NCBI GenBank assembly: GCA_016795325.1
Contig: JAEUHY010000061.1
Coordinates: forward strand, 1-58,091
Length of the DNA: 58,091 nt
Source of the DNA: Planctomycetota bacterium
Lineage (GTDB): Bacteria > Planctomycetota > UBA1135 > GCA-002686595
Direction: 5' to 3'
Notes under the pieces: generated by a model
Told to the model about the DNA's origin: nothing
The model's input: the letters and a program-made list of their open reading frames with translations, nothing else
Databases searched by the model: none
Program-made: the position numbers and the translations under genes
Shown here: in pieces, positions 50,279 through 58,091 of the stretch
Layout of the letters: each line of letters begins with the position of its first letter
How positions within the stretch are numbered: the stretch's first letter is position 1

Positions 50279-51448
50279 GTGCCGCGTCCCCAGCTCCCGC
50301 GCGAAGTCGTCCGCCTCGGCTGGGTGAGCTTCTGGCTCGACGTCGCCGCGGAGATGGTCTACCCGCTGGTGCCGCTCTTCGTGGCGACGCTGGTCGCCGC
50401 GCCCGGCCTGACGCTGGGGTTGATCGAGGGCGCCGCCGACGGGGTGCTCAGCATCCTGACCGCGCTGAGCGGGCGCGCCTCCGACCGCCTGGGGCGCCGA
50501 GTGCCCTTCATCCGGGCCGGATATTCCCTTTCCGCGGCCTCCAAGCCGTTGCTCGCGCTGGTGACGGGCTGGCCGGCGCTGCTCGCCCTGCGCGTCACCG
50601 ACCGGACCGGCAAGGGCCTGCGAACCGCCGCCCGCGACGCCCTGATCGCCGACCTCACGCCGCCGGAGCAGCGCGGGGCCGCCTACGGCTTCCACCGTTC
50701 GATGGACACCGCGGGGGCGCTCGTGGGCGTGCTGCTCGCACTCGGGCTGCTCCAACTGCTGCCCGGCGAGTACCGAACCATTTTCGCGATCGCCGCCGTG
50801 CCCGGCGTGCTCGCCGTGGCGCTCACCTTCCGCATCCGCGAGTCGTCCAAGACCGCCCCCGCCTCGCCCGGCCGGGCGCCGAGCTGGCGCTCGCTGCCCC
50901 CGTCGTTCTGGCGCGTCTGCACCCCGCTGTGGGTCTTCGCGCTCGGCGCCTCGAGCGACGCCTTCCTGCTGCTGCGCTCGCGCGAGAGCGGGTTCAGCGA
51001 GACCCAGGTGATCCTCGCCTACGCGCTGATGAACCTGTGCTACGCGCTGAGCGCGGCCCCCGCCGGGCGCTTGAGCGACCGCCTCGGACGCGCGCGGACG
51101 ATCGCGCTCGGCTGGGCGCTGTTCGCGGTCGTGTACGGCCGCTTCGCCCTGCACGAGTTCGAGGTGCTGTGGATCCTCTTCGCGCTCTACGGCGTGTTCC
51201 AAGGTCTGACCCACGGCGTCGGCCGCGCCTGGATCGCCGACCACGCGCCGGCGGAGCAACGCGGCACGGCGCTCGGCGTGCACCAGCTCGGGCTGGGCTT
51301 GATCGTGTTCGCGAGCAACGCGCTCACGGGCGTGCTGTGGGACAGCGTGGGTCCGTCGGCGGCCTTCGGCTTCGGCGCTGCGACCAGCGTCGTCGCGCTC
51401 GCGCTGCTGTATTGGGCGGCGCGAACCACGCGCGTCGAGGCGAAGTGA
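50279..51448 (+). CDS. MFS transporter
   Basis: 389 residues, about 11-12 membrane helices. LGWVSFWLDVAAEMVYPLVPLF opens the first helix; GLIEGAADGVLSILTALSGR with SDRLGRRVPFIRAGY is the loop 2-3 motif, and DRTGKGLRTAARDALIAD is typical of a group of poorly characterised drug- or metal-type MFS exporters. Starts at GTG 50279 or GTG 50270; no ATG fits. Substrate unknown. Convergent with the nucleoside-salvage genes. Confidence 0.82.
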   Translation: MPRPQLPREVVRLGWVSFWLDVAAEMVYPLVPLFVATLVAAPGLTLGLIEGAADGVLSILTALSGRASDRLGRRVPFIRAGYSLSAASKPLLALVTGWPALLALRVTDRTGKGLRTAARDALIADLTPPEQRGAAYGFHRSMDTAGALVGVLLALGLLQLLPGEYRTIFAIAAVPGVLAVALTFRIRESSKTAPASPGRAPSWRSLPPSFWRVCTPLWVFALGASSDAFLLLRSRESGFSETQVILAYALMNLCYALSAAPAGRLSDRLGRARTIALGWALFAVVYGRFALHEFEVLWILFALYGVFQGLTHGVGRAWIADHAPAEQRGTALGVHQLGLGLIVFASNALTGVLWDSVGPSAAFGFGAATSVVALALLYWAARTTRVEAK

Positions 51449-51525
51449 GCTCCGCGTCGACCGCAGTCATCACACCAGGCCCCGCGGCGAACACGCGGCG
51501 TGATCCCTGCGAGAGAGCGCTGGCG

Positions 51526-52329
51526 TCAGGCGAGCGCGGCCGCGCGCGCGAGCAGCTCGCTGAAGCGACCGGCCGCTTCTTTGCCGGCGGCGATCACCTC
51601 TTCGTGCGAGAGCTTCTCGCCCGTGATGCCCGCCGCGAAGTTCGTGATGAGCGACACGCCGCCGACGCGCACGCCCGCCGCGCTCGCGGCGAGCACTTCG
51701 GCGACCGTGCTCATGCCGACGGCGTCGGCGCCGAGCTGGCGCAGCATCGCGATTTCGGCCGGCGTTTCGTAGGTCGGGCCAAGGAGGCCGGCGTAGACGC
51801 CTTCTTGGAGCGTGAAGCCCGCGTCGTGTGCGCCGCGCAGGAGCGCGCGCCGCAGCGCGAAGTCGTACGGCGCGGCGTAACCGGACTGCGCGCGGCCGAG
51901 CGGCGTGCGGCCCTGCAAGTTCAAGTGGTCACGGATCGCCATGAGCGTCCCCGGCGCCCACTCGCGGCGCAGCCCGCCCGCGGCGTTGGTCACGATCAGG
52001 CGCGGACAACCGAGCGCGGCGAAGGCGCGCACGGCGCGTGTGACTTCGCTCACGCTCCAGCCTTCGTAGAGGTGCACGCGGCCTTGCTGCGCGAGTACGC
52101 GTTTGCCCGCGAGCTGGCCGATCACGAGCTGGCCCGCGTGGCCGACGACCTTGCTGCGCGGCATGCCGTCGAGCTCGTCGTAGGGAATGCGGCGCGCGTT
52201 CTCGATGCGCTCGGCGAACGAGCCGAGCCCCGAACCGAGCACGAAGGCGAGCTCGATCTCGCCCACGCCGTGGCGGCGCAGGCTGTCGAGCAGTTGTTGA
52301 GTTCCGGCGTCGAGGACGAGCGTGCTCAC
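51526..52329 (-). CDS. punA: Purine nucleoside phosphorylase
   Basis: 267 residues of the trimeric PNP-I family. Phosphate-binding VLGSGLGSFAE (30-40), VGHAGQLV, TNAAGGLRREWAPG, LLGPTYETPAEI and VGMSTVAEVLAA match PNP, and SLITNFAAGI carries the purine-site Asn. It converts purine nucleosides and phosphate to free base and ribose-1-phosphate. Start is GTG 52329, overlapping the transporter stop by 4 nt (GTGA), so uptake and phosphorolysis are coupled. Confidence 0.92.
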   Translation of the reverse strand: MSTLVLDAGTQQLLDSLRRHGVGEIELAFVLGSGLGSFAERIENARRIPYDELDGMPRSKVVGHAGQLVIGQLAGKRVLAQQGRVHLYEGWSVSEVTRAVRAFAALGCPRLIVTNAAGGLRREWAPGTLMAIRDHLNLQGRTPLGRAQSGYAAPYDFALRRALLRGAHDAGFTLQEGVYAGLLGPTYETPAEIAMLRQLGADAVGMSTVAEVLAASAAGVRVGGVSLITNFAAGITGEKLSHEEVIAAGKEAAGRFSELLARAAALA

Positions 52330-53594
52330 AGGAAGGCTCCGGCGATGGTCGCGGTCATCCACGACGCGAACGCGCCAGCGATCATCGCGCGCAAGCCCAG
52401 CCGCGCAAGGTCGCTCTTGCGGCTCGGGGCCAGCGCCGAGATGCCGCCGATCTGGATCCCGATCGAGCCGAAGTTCGCGAAGCCGCACAGCGCGTAGGCG
52501 GCCATTTTTGCGGCGCGCGCGGACTCGAAGAGGTCCACGCCGTCGGCGCCGGGCCGCTGGCGCACGAGCATGTCGTAGGCCACGAACTCGTTGATCGAGA
52601 CCTTCACGCCGAGCAAGGAGCCGAACAGTTGGCAGTCGTGCCAGCCGTCGACGCCCATGACCCAGGCGAGCGGCGCGAAGACGTAGCCGAAGAGCACGCT
52701 GAGCGAAAGCTCGCCGTCGATCACTCCGAGCGCGTGCAGCTGCTCACCGAGCGCGCCGATCGGCCAGTCGATCAGGTTCACGAGCGCGACGAACGCGATC
52801 AGCATCGCAATCACGTTGAGCCACAGCTTCAGCCCGTCGCCCGTGCCGTTCGCCGCGGCTTCGATGAGGTTGGTGGCCTCGCGTTCGACCTTGAGCTCGA
52901 CTCCGCCCGCGGTCTGCGACGTCTCGCTCTCGGGCAACATGATCTTCGCGATCACGAAGGCCGCCGGCGCGCTCATCACCGAGGCCGTGATCAGATGCGG
53001 ACCGTACTCGGGCCCCAGCATGCCCATGTAGACCGCCATCACCGAACCGGCGATCGTCGCGAAGCCGCCGGTCATCAGCGACATGAGCTCCGAGCGCGTC
53101 ATCGTCGCGATGTACGGCTTGACGACCAGCGGCGCCTCGCTCTGACCGACGAACACGTTGGCCGCGACGGCCATCGCTTCGGCGCCCGAGACGCCCATCG
53201 TCGCGCTCATCACGCGCGCCATCGCCCACACCACCACCTGCATCACGCCCAGGTGGTAGAGGATCGACATCAGCGCGCTGAAGAACACGATCACCACCAA
53301 GCCCGTGCCCGCGAAGGCGAACACGAAGCCGAGCGGACCGTCGGGCTTGGCGAGTCCGCCGAAGACGATCTCGGCGCCGGGCTGCGCCATGCTCACGAGC
53401 TTGGTGACGAAGCCGGCGATCGACTCGAAAAAGCCGCGGCCCCAATTCGTGTCGAGGATGAACCAACCGATCGCGAACTGCATCGCGACGCCCAGGGCGA
53501 CGGTGCGCCACGGAAAGCGCTTGCGGTCGCTCGAGAGCAGCCACGCAACAGCGCAGAAGAACGCCAGCCCGAGCGCGCAACGCAGCAGGTTCAT
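52326..53594 (-). CDS. nupC: Concentrative nucleoside transporter (NupC/CNT family)
   Basis: 422 residues, about 9-10 membrane segments. VFVGQSEAPLVVKPYI is the CNT substrate-site helix-turn, FSALMSILYHLGVMQ and GVKVSINEFVAYDML are further family motifs. Imports nucleosides with H+ or Na+. Followed by and overlapping the PNP gene, with thymidine phosphorylase nearby on the same strand. Confidence 0.93.
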   Translation of the reverse strand: MNLLRCALGLAFFCAVAWLLSSDRKRFPWRTVALGVAMQFAIGWFILDTNWGRGFFESIAGFVTKLVSMAQPGAEIVFGGLAKPDGPLGFVFAFAGTGLVVIVFFSALMSILYHLGVMQVVVWAMARVMSATMGVSGAEAMAVAANVFVGQSEAPLVVKPYIATMTRSELMSLMTGGFATIAGSVMAVYMGMLGPEYGPHLITASVMSAPAAFVIAKIMLPESETSQTAGGVELKVEREATNLIEAAANGTGDGLKLWLNVIAMLIAFVALVNLIDWPIGALGEQLHALGVIDGELSLSVLFGYVFAPLAWVMGVDGWHDCQLFGSLLGVKVSINEFVAYDMLVRQRPGADGVDLFESARAAKMAAYALCGFANFGSIGIQIGGISALAPSRKSDLARLGLRAMIAGAFASWMTATIAGAFL

Positions 53595-53724
53595 GGGTGC
53601 GCAACACTACGGCGCCGGGGCGGGTTTTCCACGTCAGCTCAGGCGCGCGACGTTCGCTGTGCGATTCGGCGCCTGACGTGAGGCCGGTCCGAGCGCCGCG
53701 TCGCCGGACGCCAGCGCTCAGCCG

Positions 53725-54048
53725 CTACTTGCGCCAAGTTGAAAACACGAAGCCCGTGCTCTCGCGGCCAGCGTGGCACTCGAAGCAACCGGCGCGCGCG
53801 TCGGTGACGACGTTGGTGCGCGAATCGCCGCCGAAGCCGGCGAAGCCCCAGCCGCCCGTGCTCGCGAACGCGTCCGAATCCTTGTGCACGACGCCGAGCA
53901 CCTTGCGCGGACCTTCAGTGAGCGCGCCGCCCGCCGTGTCCGCCTGGAGCAGGTCGAACACGAACACCGAGCCGCGGGCGTATGCGCCGTCGCCGCGCCT
54001 GTCGCGAACACAATCAAGCGCGCCCCCCGTGCACTCCAGCGCTCGCAT
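53725..54048 (-). pseudogene. 5'-truncated cytochrome P460-like gene
   Basis: 107 codons from a possible ATG at 54048 to TAG 53725. The part GSVFVFDLLQAD through VLGVVHKDSDAF, TGGWGFAGFGGDSRTN and the heme motif CFECH near the end (CHAGRESTGFVFSTWRK) match the C-terminal two thirds of cytochrome P460 proteins. The N-terminal third and export signal are missing: upstream codons are not protein-like and meet the thymidine phosphorylase stop at 54108. Without export a c-type heme could not be attached, so it is probably a remnant, though translation of the fragment is not excluded. Confidence 0.65.
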
Positions 54049-54107
54049 GGCCCCTCGCGCCAACCTGCAACACACGCCGGCCTGTTCGTCGCACGCTCCG
54101 CGCAGAT

Positions 54108-55406
54108 TCAGTACGTCGCGAGCACCAGCGGGCGCGGCGTGTGCGCGTCGACGAGCTCGAACGAACGCCGCAGCAACTTGAGCGCTTCGTCGAGGCCGCG
54201 GCCGTTGTGGCGCAGCTCGACGACCACGTCGCCTGCGGCGAGGTGATCGCCCTCCGAGCGCGGGAAGACCAGACCCACCGCGAGGTCGAGCTGGTCGCCG
54301 AGCTTCACGCGGCCGCCGCCCAGTGCGCAGATCGCGTGGCCCACGGCGCGCAGGTCGCGCCAGGCGAGCACGCCGCCGCGCTCGGCGCGCAGCTCGGTGC
54401 GTTGCGTCGCTTTCGCGAGGCGTCCGCGCTCGTCCAAGCAGCTGGGGTCGCCGCCCTGCTCGACGATCACATTCCAGAACACTTCGCGCGCGCTGCCGTT
54501 GTCGAGCGCACGCGCGATGCGCGCGCGGCCCTCGTCGAGCGTCGCCGCGACGCCGCCCAGGCGCAGCATCTCGCCGCCTTGCAAGCAAACCAGTTCGCGC
54601 AGGTCCGCCGGCCCGCGACCTTCGAGGCAGTCGAAGCTCTCCTCGATCTCGAGCGTATGACCCGCAGTGCGCCCCAGCGGCCGCTCCATGTTCGTGTGGA
54701 ACGCCGTCGCCTTCACTCCCATCGAGTGCGCGAGCTTGAGCATCGTCCGCGCGAGCGTCGCGCCGCGCTCCTCGGCCACCATGAAGGCGCCCGAGCCGAA
54801 CTTCACGTCGAGCACGAGCGCGTCGAGGCCCTCGGCGAGCTTCTTCGACATGATCGAACTCGCGATCAGCGGGATCGACTCGATCAGGCCGGTCACATCG
54901 CGCAGCGCGTACAGCTTGCGATCGGCGGGCACGAGATCCGGCGTCTGTCCGCCGAGCGCGACGCCCGTGCGCTCGAGACAACGCTCGAACTCCTCCGCGG
55001 AAAGCTGCGTGCGAAAGCCCGGAATCGCTTCGAGCTTGTCGAGCGTGCCGCCCGTGTGCCCCAGCCCGCGCCCCGAAATCATCGGCACCGCGAGACCGCA
55101 CGCGGCCACCGCCGGCGCGAGCGGGATCGAAACCTTGTCGCCGATGCCGCCGGTCGAGTGCTTGTCGACCGTCCGCCGCCCGAGCGACGGAAAGCGCATC
55201 ACGCGCCCGCTGTTCAGCATCGTCTGCGTCCACGTGACGAGCTCGTCCTCGGCCATGCCGTGGACGAAGATCGCCATGAGCAGCGCGCTCGCGAAGTAGT
55301 CGGGCACATCGCCCGCGACGTAGCCCGCGAGGAACTCGCGGATCTGCGCGTCGCTCAGGCGACCGCCGTCGCGCTTGACGGCCAGGATCGAACGGATGTC
55401 CAGCAT
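54108..55406 (-). CDS. deoA: Thymidine/pyrimidine-nucleoside phosphorylase
   Basis: 432 residues. The phosphate site KHSTGGIGDKVS (82-93) and the family signature SGRGLGHTGGTLDKLE (111-126) are intact, as are KLYALRDVTGLIESIPLIASSIMSKK and the C-terminal barrel-sandwich domain. Phosphorolyses thymidine or uridine to base and (deoxy)ribose-1-phosphate. Start ATG 55406; 30 bp of spacer to the divergent HD-domain gene. Together with the CNT transporter and PNP it forms a nucleoside salvage group. Confidence 0.93.
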   Translation of the reverse strand: MLDIRSILAVKRDGGRLSDAQIREFLAGYVAGDVPDYFASALLMAIFVHGMAEDELVTWTQTMLNSGRVMRFPSLGRRTVDKHSTGGIGDKVSIPLAPAVAACGLAVPMISGRGLGHTGGTLDKLEAIPGFRTQLSAEEFERCLERTGVALGGQTPDLVPADRKLYALRDVTGLIESIPLIASSIMSKKLAEGLDALVLDVKFGSGAFMVAEERGATLARTMLKLAHSMGVKATAFHTNMERPLGRTAGHTLEIEESFDCLEGRGPADLRELVCLQGGEMLRLGGVAATLDEGRARIARALDNGSAREVFWNVIVEQGGDPSCLDERGRLAKATQRTELRAERGGVLAWRDLRAVGHAICALGGGRVKLGDQLDLAVGLVFPRSEGDHLAAGDVVVELRHNGRGLDEALKLLRRSFELVDAHTPRPLVLATY

Positions 55407-55436
55407 GGCGCGGAAGGTAGCAGGCCGGCCGCGGCG

Positions 55437-56060
55437 ATGGACAGCTGCGTCCGGCCGGCGATACTCACGCGCGTGGGTTCCACCGACCTCGCCGCCCTGC
55501 TCCAGTTCGTGCGCGACGCCGAACGCCTCAAGGACGTGTTGCGCAGCGCGCACACCTCGAGCGGTCGGCGCGAGAGCACCGCGGAACACACTTGGCGGCT
55601 GTGCCTGCTCGCGATGGTGCTCGAGCACCGGCTTCCCGGTCTCGACATCGCGCGCGTTCTCAAGCTGTGTGTCGTGCACGACCTCGGCGAGGCTCTCAGC
55701 GGCGACGTGCCGGCGGTCGAACAACACGCCGACCCGCACAAGTCCGAGCGCGAGCGCAGCGACCTCGTGAAGCTGCTCACGCCGCTGCCGCCGGCGCTGC
55801 GCGATGAGTTCGTCGGGCTGTGGGAGGACTACGAGCACGCTCGGTCGCCCGAGGCGCGCGCTGTGAAGGCGCTCGACAAGCTGGAGACGATCCTGCAGCA
55901 CAACCAGGGCGCGAATCCGCCGGAGTTCGACTACGTCTTCAACCTCGACTACGGCCGCAAGCACACGTCGAGTGCGCCGCTGTTCGCGCAGTTGCGCGAA
56001 TTGCTCGACGCTCAGACGCGCGAACGGGCCATCGCGAGCGGGCAACTGCCGCGCGAGTGA
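55437..56060 (+). CDS. HD-domain protein, YfbR/HDDC2-like nucleotidase
   Basis: 207 residues. STAEHTWRLCLLAMVLEHR supplies the first His (H51), VVHDLGEALSGD the HD pair (H81-D82) with E85 and D90, and VKALDKLETILQHN the last metal ligand Asp, the pattern of HD 5'-deoxynucleotidases. Expected to cleave deoxynucleoside monophosphates with a divalent metal, which would feed the neighbouring phosphorylases. ATG 55437 is used; GTG 55473 is nearly as good and would leave a larger divergent promoter. Confidence 0.83.
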   Translation: MDSCVRPAILTRVGSTDLAALLQFVRDAERLKDVLRSAHTSSGRRESTAEHTWRLCLLAMVLEHRLPGLDIARVLKLCVVHDLGEALSGDVPAVEQHADPHKSERERSDLVKLLTPLPPALRDEFVGLWEDYEHARSPEARAVKALDKLETILQHNQGANPPEFDYVFNLDYGRKHTSSAPLFAQLRELLDAQTRERAIASGQLPRE

Positions 56061-56063
56061 GCG

Positions 56064-57281
56064 CTAGACGTCCGCCAGGTGCGGGCGGTAGAGCGCTTCG
56101 AGGCGCACGAGCTCGAAAGCGGCTTCGCGCGCGGCGGCGGCCGAGATGCCGCGCTCACCGAGCGCTTCGACGAGGTCCGCGAGCGCAAAGGCGTCTTGCT
56201 GTTGCTCGACGGCGAGAACAGCTTGTGCGAGCGGGCCGGAGGTGAGTTGCACGGGCTCGCGGCGGCGAATTTGCAGCGCGAGGGACTCGGTGCGTTGCGC
56301 GCCGCGCAGGTTGCGGCGCTCGACGCGCAGCGTGGCCTCGGGGCTCCAGGCCAGCGCGTCGCGTTCGTCACCCGCGAACGGCGCGCGCGGAGTGTTGCCG
56401 CGTTTGCAGGCCACGAGCTCGAGCGCGGGCCGCCACGTGAGCGCGTCGATGAGCTCGAACTGGGCTCGCGGCGCGAGCGTCCGCGCGCGCTCGAGCAGTG
56501 CGCCGGGTGGAAGGAGAGTGTCGAGGCGCCAGTCCTGCGGCTCGGTCCAGCGCACGAACTCCAGGCCGGCGCGCTCGAGCAGCGTGAACAGCGCCGGGAC
56601 GTCGTAGCTGGTCTCGTTGACGTTGAGGTAGCGGTCGACGAACTCGACCTCGCTCACGTCGCGCAGGTCGTTCCACGGGCCGCTGGTGAAGGCCGGGCTG
56701 TCGATGCTGGCGACGAGCTCGCGCCCCCACTTGAGGCGTTCGCGCAGAGGCAGCCCGCGCGGCGCGAGCGCGTCGATGGCGCGCACGACGCGGTAGAGCG
56801 ATTCGCGGCCGTGGCGACCGTAGACCATGAGCGATAGCACGCCGTGCGGCGCGAGCACGTCGGCGAGACGCGTCAATCCCGCGAGCGGATCGACGAGGTG
56901 GTGCACGACGCCCGACGAGAGGATCACGTCGAATCCGCCGGCGGGGACCTCGAGCCCCGCGAGCGTCATCAAGTCGAGTTCGGCGAGCCGCACGTTGGCG
57001 AGTCCACGGCGCTGCACCTCGCGCTCGGCGTCGAGCAGCGCTTGGCGACACAGGTCGACGCCGAGGAAGTCGACGTCGGGTTGTGTCGAAGCTGCGCCGA
57101 TCAAGCCGACCCCGCGGCCGCAGCCCGCGTCGAGCACGTGAATGGCACGACCGGCCTGGCGGCTGCGCTCGACGTACGAAAGGAGCAGGCGCGCATCGGT
57201 CCCCTGGCGCAGCGTCGGCCCGCCGGCGGGGTACGGGAAGGCGCTGTACATCTCGCGGACGGCTTGGGTGGTCGCGTGCAT
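56064..57281 (-). CDS. Class I SAM-dependent methyltransferase
   Basis: 405 residues. MYSAFPYPAGGPTLRQG opens as in small-molecule methyltransferases; motif I IHVLDAGCGRGVGLIGAA (about 48-65) binds SAM, and DVILSSGVVHHLVDPLAGL is motif IV/post. The C-terminal ~160 residues (from about 245) form an extra region (DRYLNVNETSYDVPALFTLLE) ending in a helical domain that may bind substrate. Start ATG 57281. It is convergent with the HD gene, 3 bp apart. Substrate unknown. Confidence 0.85.
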   Translation of the reverse strand: MHATTQAVREMYSAFPYPAGGPTLRQGTDARLLLSYVERSRQAGRAIHVLDAGCGRGVGLIGAASTQPDVDFLGVDLCRQALLDAEREVQRRGLANVRLAELDLMTLAGLEVPAGGFDVILSSGVVHHLVDPLAGLTRLADVLAPHGVLSLMVYGRHGRESLYRVVRAIDALAPRGLPLRERLKWGRELVASIDSPAFTSGPWNDLRDVSEVEFVDRYLNVNETSYDVPALFTLLERAGLEFVRWTEPQDWRLDTLLPPGALLERARTLAPRAQFELIDALTWRPALELVACKRGNTPRAPFAGDERDALAWSPEATLRVERRNLRGAQRTESLALQIRRREPVQLTSGPLAQAVLAVEQQQDAFALADLVEALGERGISAAAAREAAFELVRLEALYRPHLADV

Positions 57282-57355
57282 GCCACCGTTTCGGCCCGAT
57301 CCCACGCGTTCCGTTCGTTCGCGCGGCGCGCCGGCCCCGTCTGCGGGAAGCCGCC

Positions 57356-58030
57356 TCAGCGACGGGCGTTCTCAACGCGCCAGATCGCGAAGCCGTAGGC
57401 AATCAAGAGCGGCAGGAACGCGAACCAGGAGAAGAACGTGATGTTGACCACGACTTGGTAGGTCTCGTCGATCACGCGCTCAGCTGTCCCCTCGCGCCGC
57501 AGGCCGCCCATCAGGTCGAACACCGCCTGTTCGAGATTGAGCGCCATCAGCGCCGTGACGATCGCGCACAACGGGAGCAACGTGCACAGCACTGTCGTGA
57601 TCCAGTTCAGCGAACAGCCGACCTTCAGGTAGCGCGCGTAGAGCAGCACGCGCCACACCGCGACAACCTTGAGAAAGCCGATGTTGAGGTCGATCGCCGT
57701 TTGCAGGTCCGTCCAACGCTCCACAGGCAACGCGTACAACCACGCCAGCGGCGAGCTCATGCCCACCATCGCAGCGACGTTCCAGTACGGGCGACGGTGA
57801 ACGCCCAGCGGCCGCAATACGAGCCACAGCAACGCGCTCAAGAGCAGCACGTACACCACGGAGCCGACGCCCGACTTCTGCGCCAGGCCAGCCGTCGGAT
57901 GGTCCCAGTATCTGCCGATGCCTGCGATCCAGGCGAGCACGAGCCCGACACGTGCCTCGCGCATACCGAGCGCCGCGTAGCCCGCGGCGTCGAGCCGAAA
58001 CGTGAGCAGCCGAACGAGCGTCGTGAACAC
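57356..58030 (-). CDS. Yip1-like polytopic membrane protein
   Basis: 224 residues, about five membrane segments (VLAWIAGIGRYW, VVYVLLLSALLWLVLRPLGV, WITTVLCTLLPLCAIVTALMAL, ITFFSWFAFLPLLIAYGFAIW). LRLL at the start, RPLGVHRRPYWNVAAMVGMSS and WRVLLYARYLKVG resemble the YIP1/DUF1282 family of bacterial membrane proteins of unknown role. GTG 58030 is the start. Likely co-transcribed with the methyltransferase downstream (74-bp gap). Bases 58031-58091 show nothing further. Confidence 0.65.
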   Translation of the reverse strand: MFTTLVRLLTFRLDAAGYAALGMREARVGLVLAWIAGIGRYWDHPTAGLAQKSGVGSVVYVLLLSALLWLVLRPLGVHRRPYWNVAAMVGMSSPLAWLYALPVERWTDLQTAIDLNIGFLKVVAVWRVLLYARYLKVGCSLNWITTVLCTLLPLCAIVTALMALNLEQAVFDLMGGLRREGTAERVIDETYQVVVNITFFSWFAFLPLLIAYGFAIWRVENARR

Positions 58031-58091
58031 GGGGGTTGATCGTACGGTGCCAGAGCAATTTGTCTCACGCCGTCGGCGCGCGACGCGCGCC

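Noticed and set aside
49606..52497. Very long plus-strand open frame of over 900 codons
   Set aside because: It crosses several real genes (porin start, small lipoprotein, MFS, PNP) out of frame and is low-complexity Arg-rich; a shadow of GC bias.

Overview
The window is a GC-rich chromosomal segment that most likely comes from a member of the Planctomycetota. The strongest markers are a large c-type-cytochrome protein of the DUF1549/DUF1553 type followed directly by a Tat-exported DUF1501 protein, a large transmembrane carboxypeptidase-regulatory-repeat protein, and several secreted RCC1-like, kelch-like and thrombospondin-type-3 repeat proteins. No species is assigned. No rRNA, tRNA, CRISPR array or intact transposase was seen.

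Layout: (1) 2-412 is the 3' end of an unknown plus-strand gene. (2) 662-9975 (minus) is one compact operon, argR-argG-DUF1611-like-argC-argD-argF'-argB-argE-argH, nearly all joined by 4-nt start/stop overlaps and preceded by an AT-rich inverted repeat that looks like an ArgR operator. The carbamoyltransferase is of the N-acyl-ornithine type, so arginine is made through acylated intermediates. The DUF1611-like P-loop protein sits where an N-acylglutamate-forming enzyme would be expected. (3) 10125-33100 holds large secreted or envelope proteins. Five of them (two RCC1-like, one beta-helix, one metalloprotease with TSP3 repeats, one FDDGSGPALY-repeat protein) carry related Cys-containing C-terminal modules. 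Between them lie a flagellin, the DUF1501/DUF1553 pair, an esterase and a YbeD-like protein. (4) 33213-43280 has an OPT transporter, pirin, a LysR regulator divergent from an alpha/beta hydrolase, an MFS/enoyl-CoA hydratase pair, a serine hydrolase, a glutaredoxin and DUF2238. This part contains decayed 3'-end copies of two neighbouring genes and a tandem palindromic repeat. (5) 43284-45544 has MgtE and a CBS-domain protein. (6) 45561-49697 (minus) is porin-znuA-znuC-znuB, a zinc/manganese uptake operon with its own outer-membrane porin. (7) 49876-56060 has a small Cys-rich lipoprotein with a clear intrinsic terminator, an MFS transporter and a nucleoside salvage group (CNT transporter, PNP, thymidine phosphorylase, HD nucleotidase-like protein) with a 5'-truncated cytochrome P460. 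(8) 56064-58030 has a methyltransferase and a membrane protein.

Noncoding structure: two palindromic elements of 165-170 bp (29735-29904 and 46451-46615) share one architecture, with terminal inverted repeats and a hairpin exactly at the midpoint. A 39-bp-arm hairpin lies at 28047-28149, and a tandem pair of ~150-bp palindromic repeats lies at about 41899-42194. Coordinates and alignments were read by eye; no database search was run.
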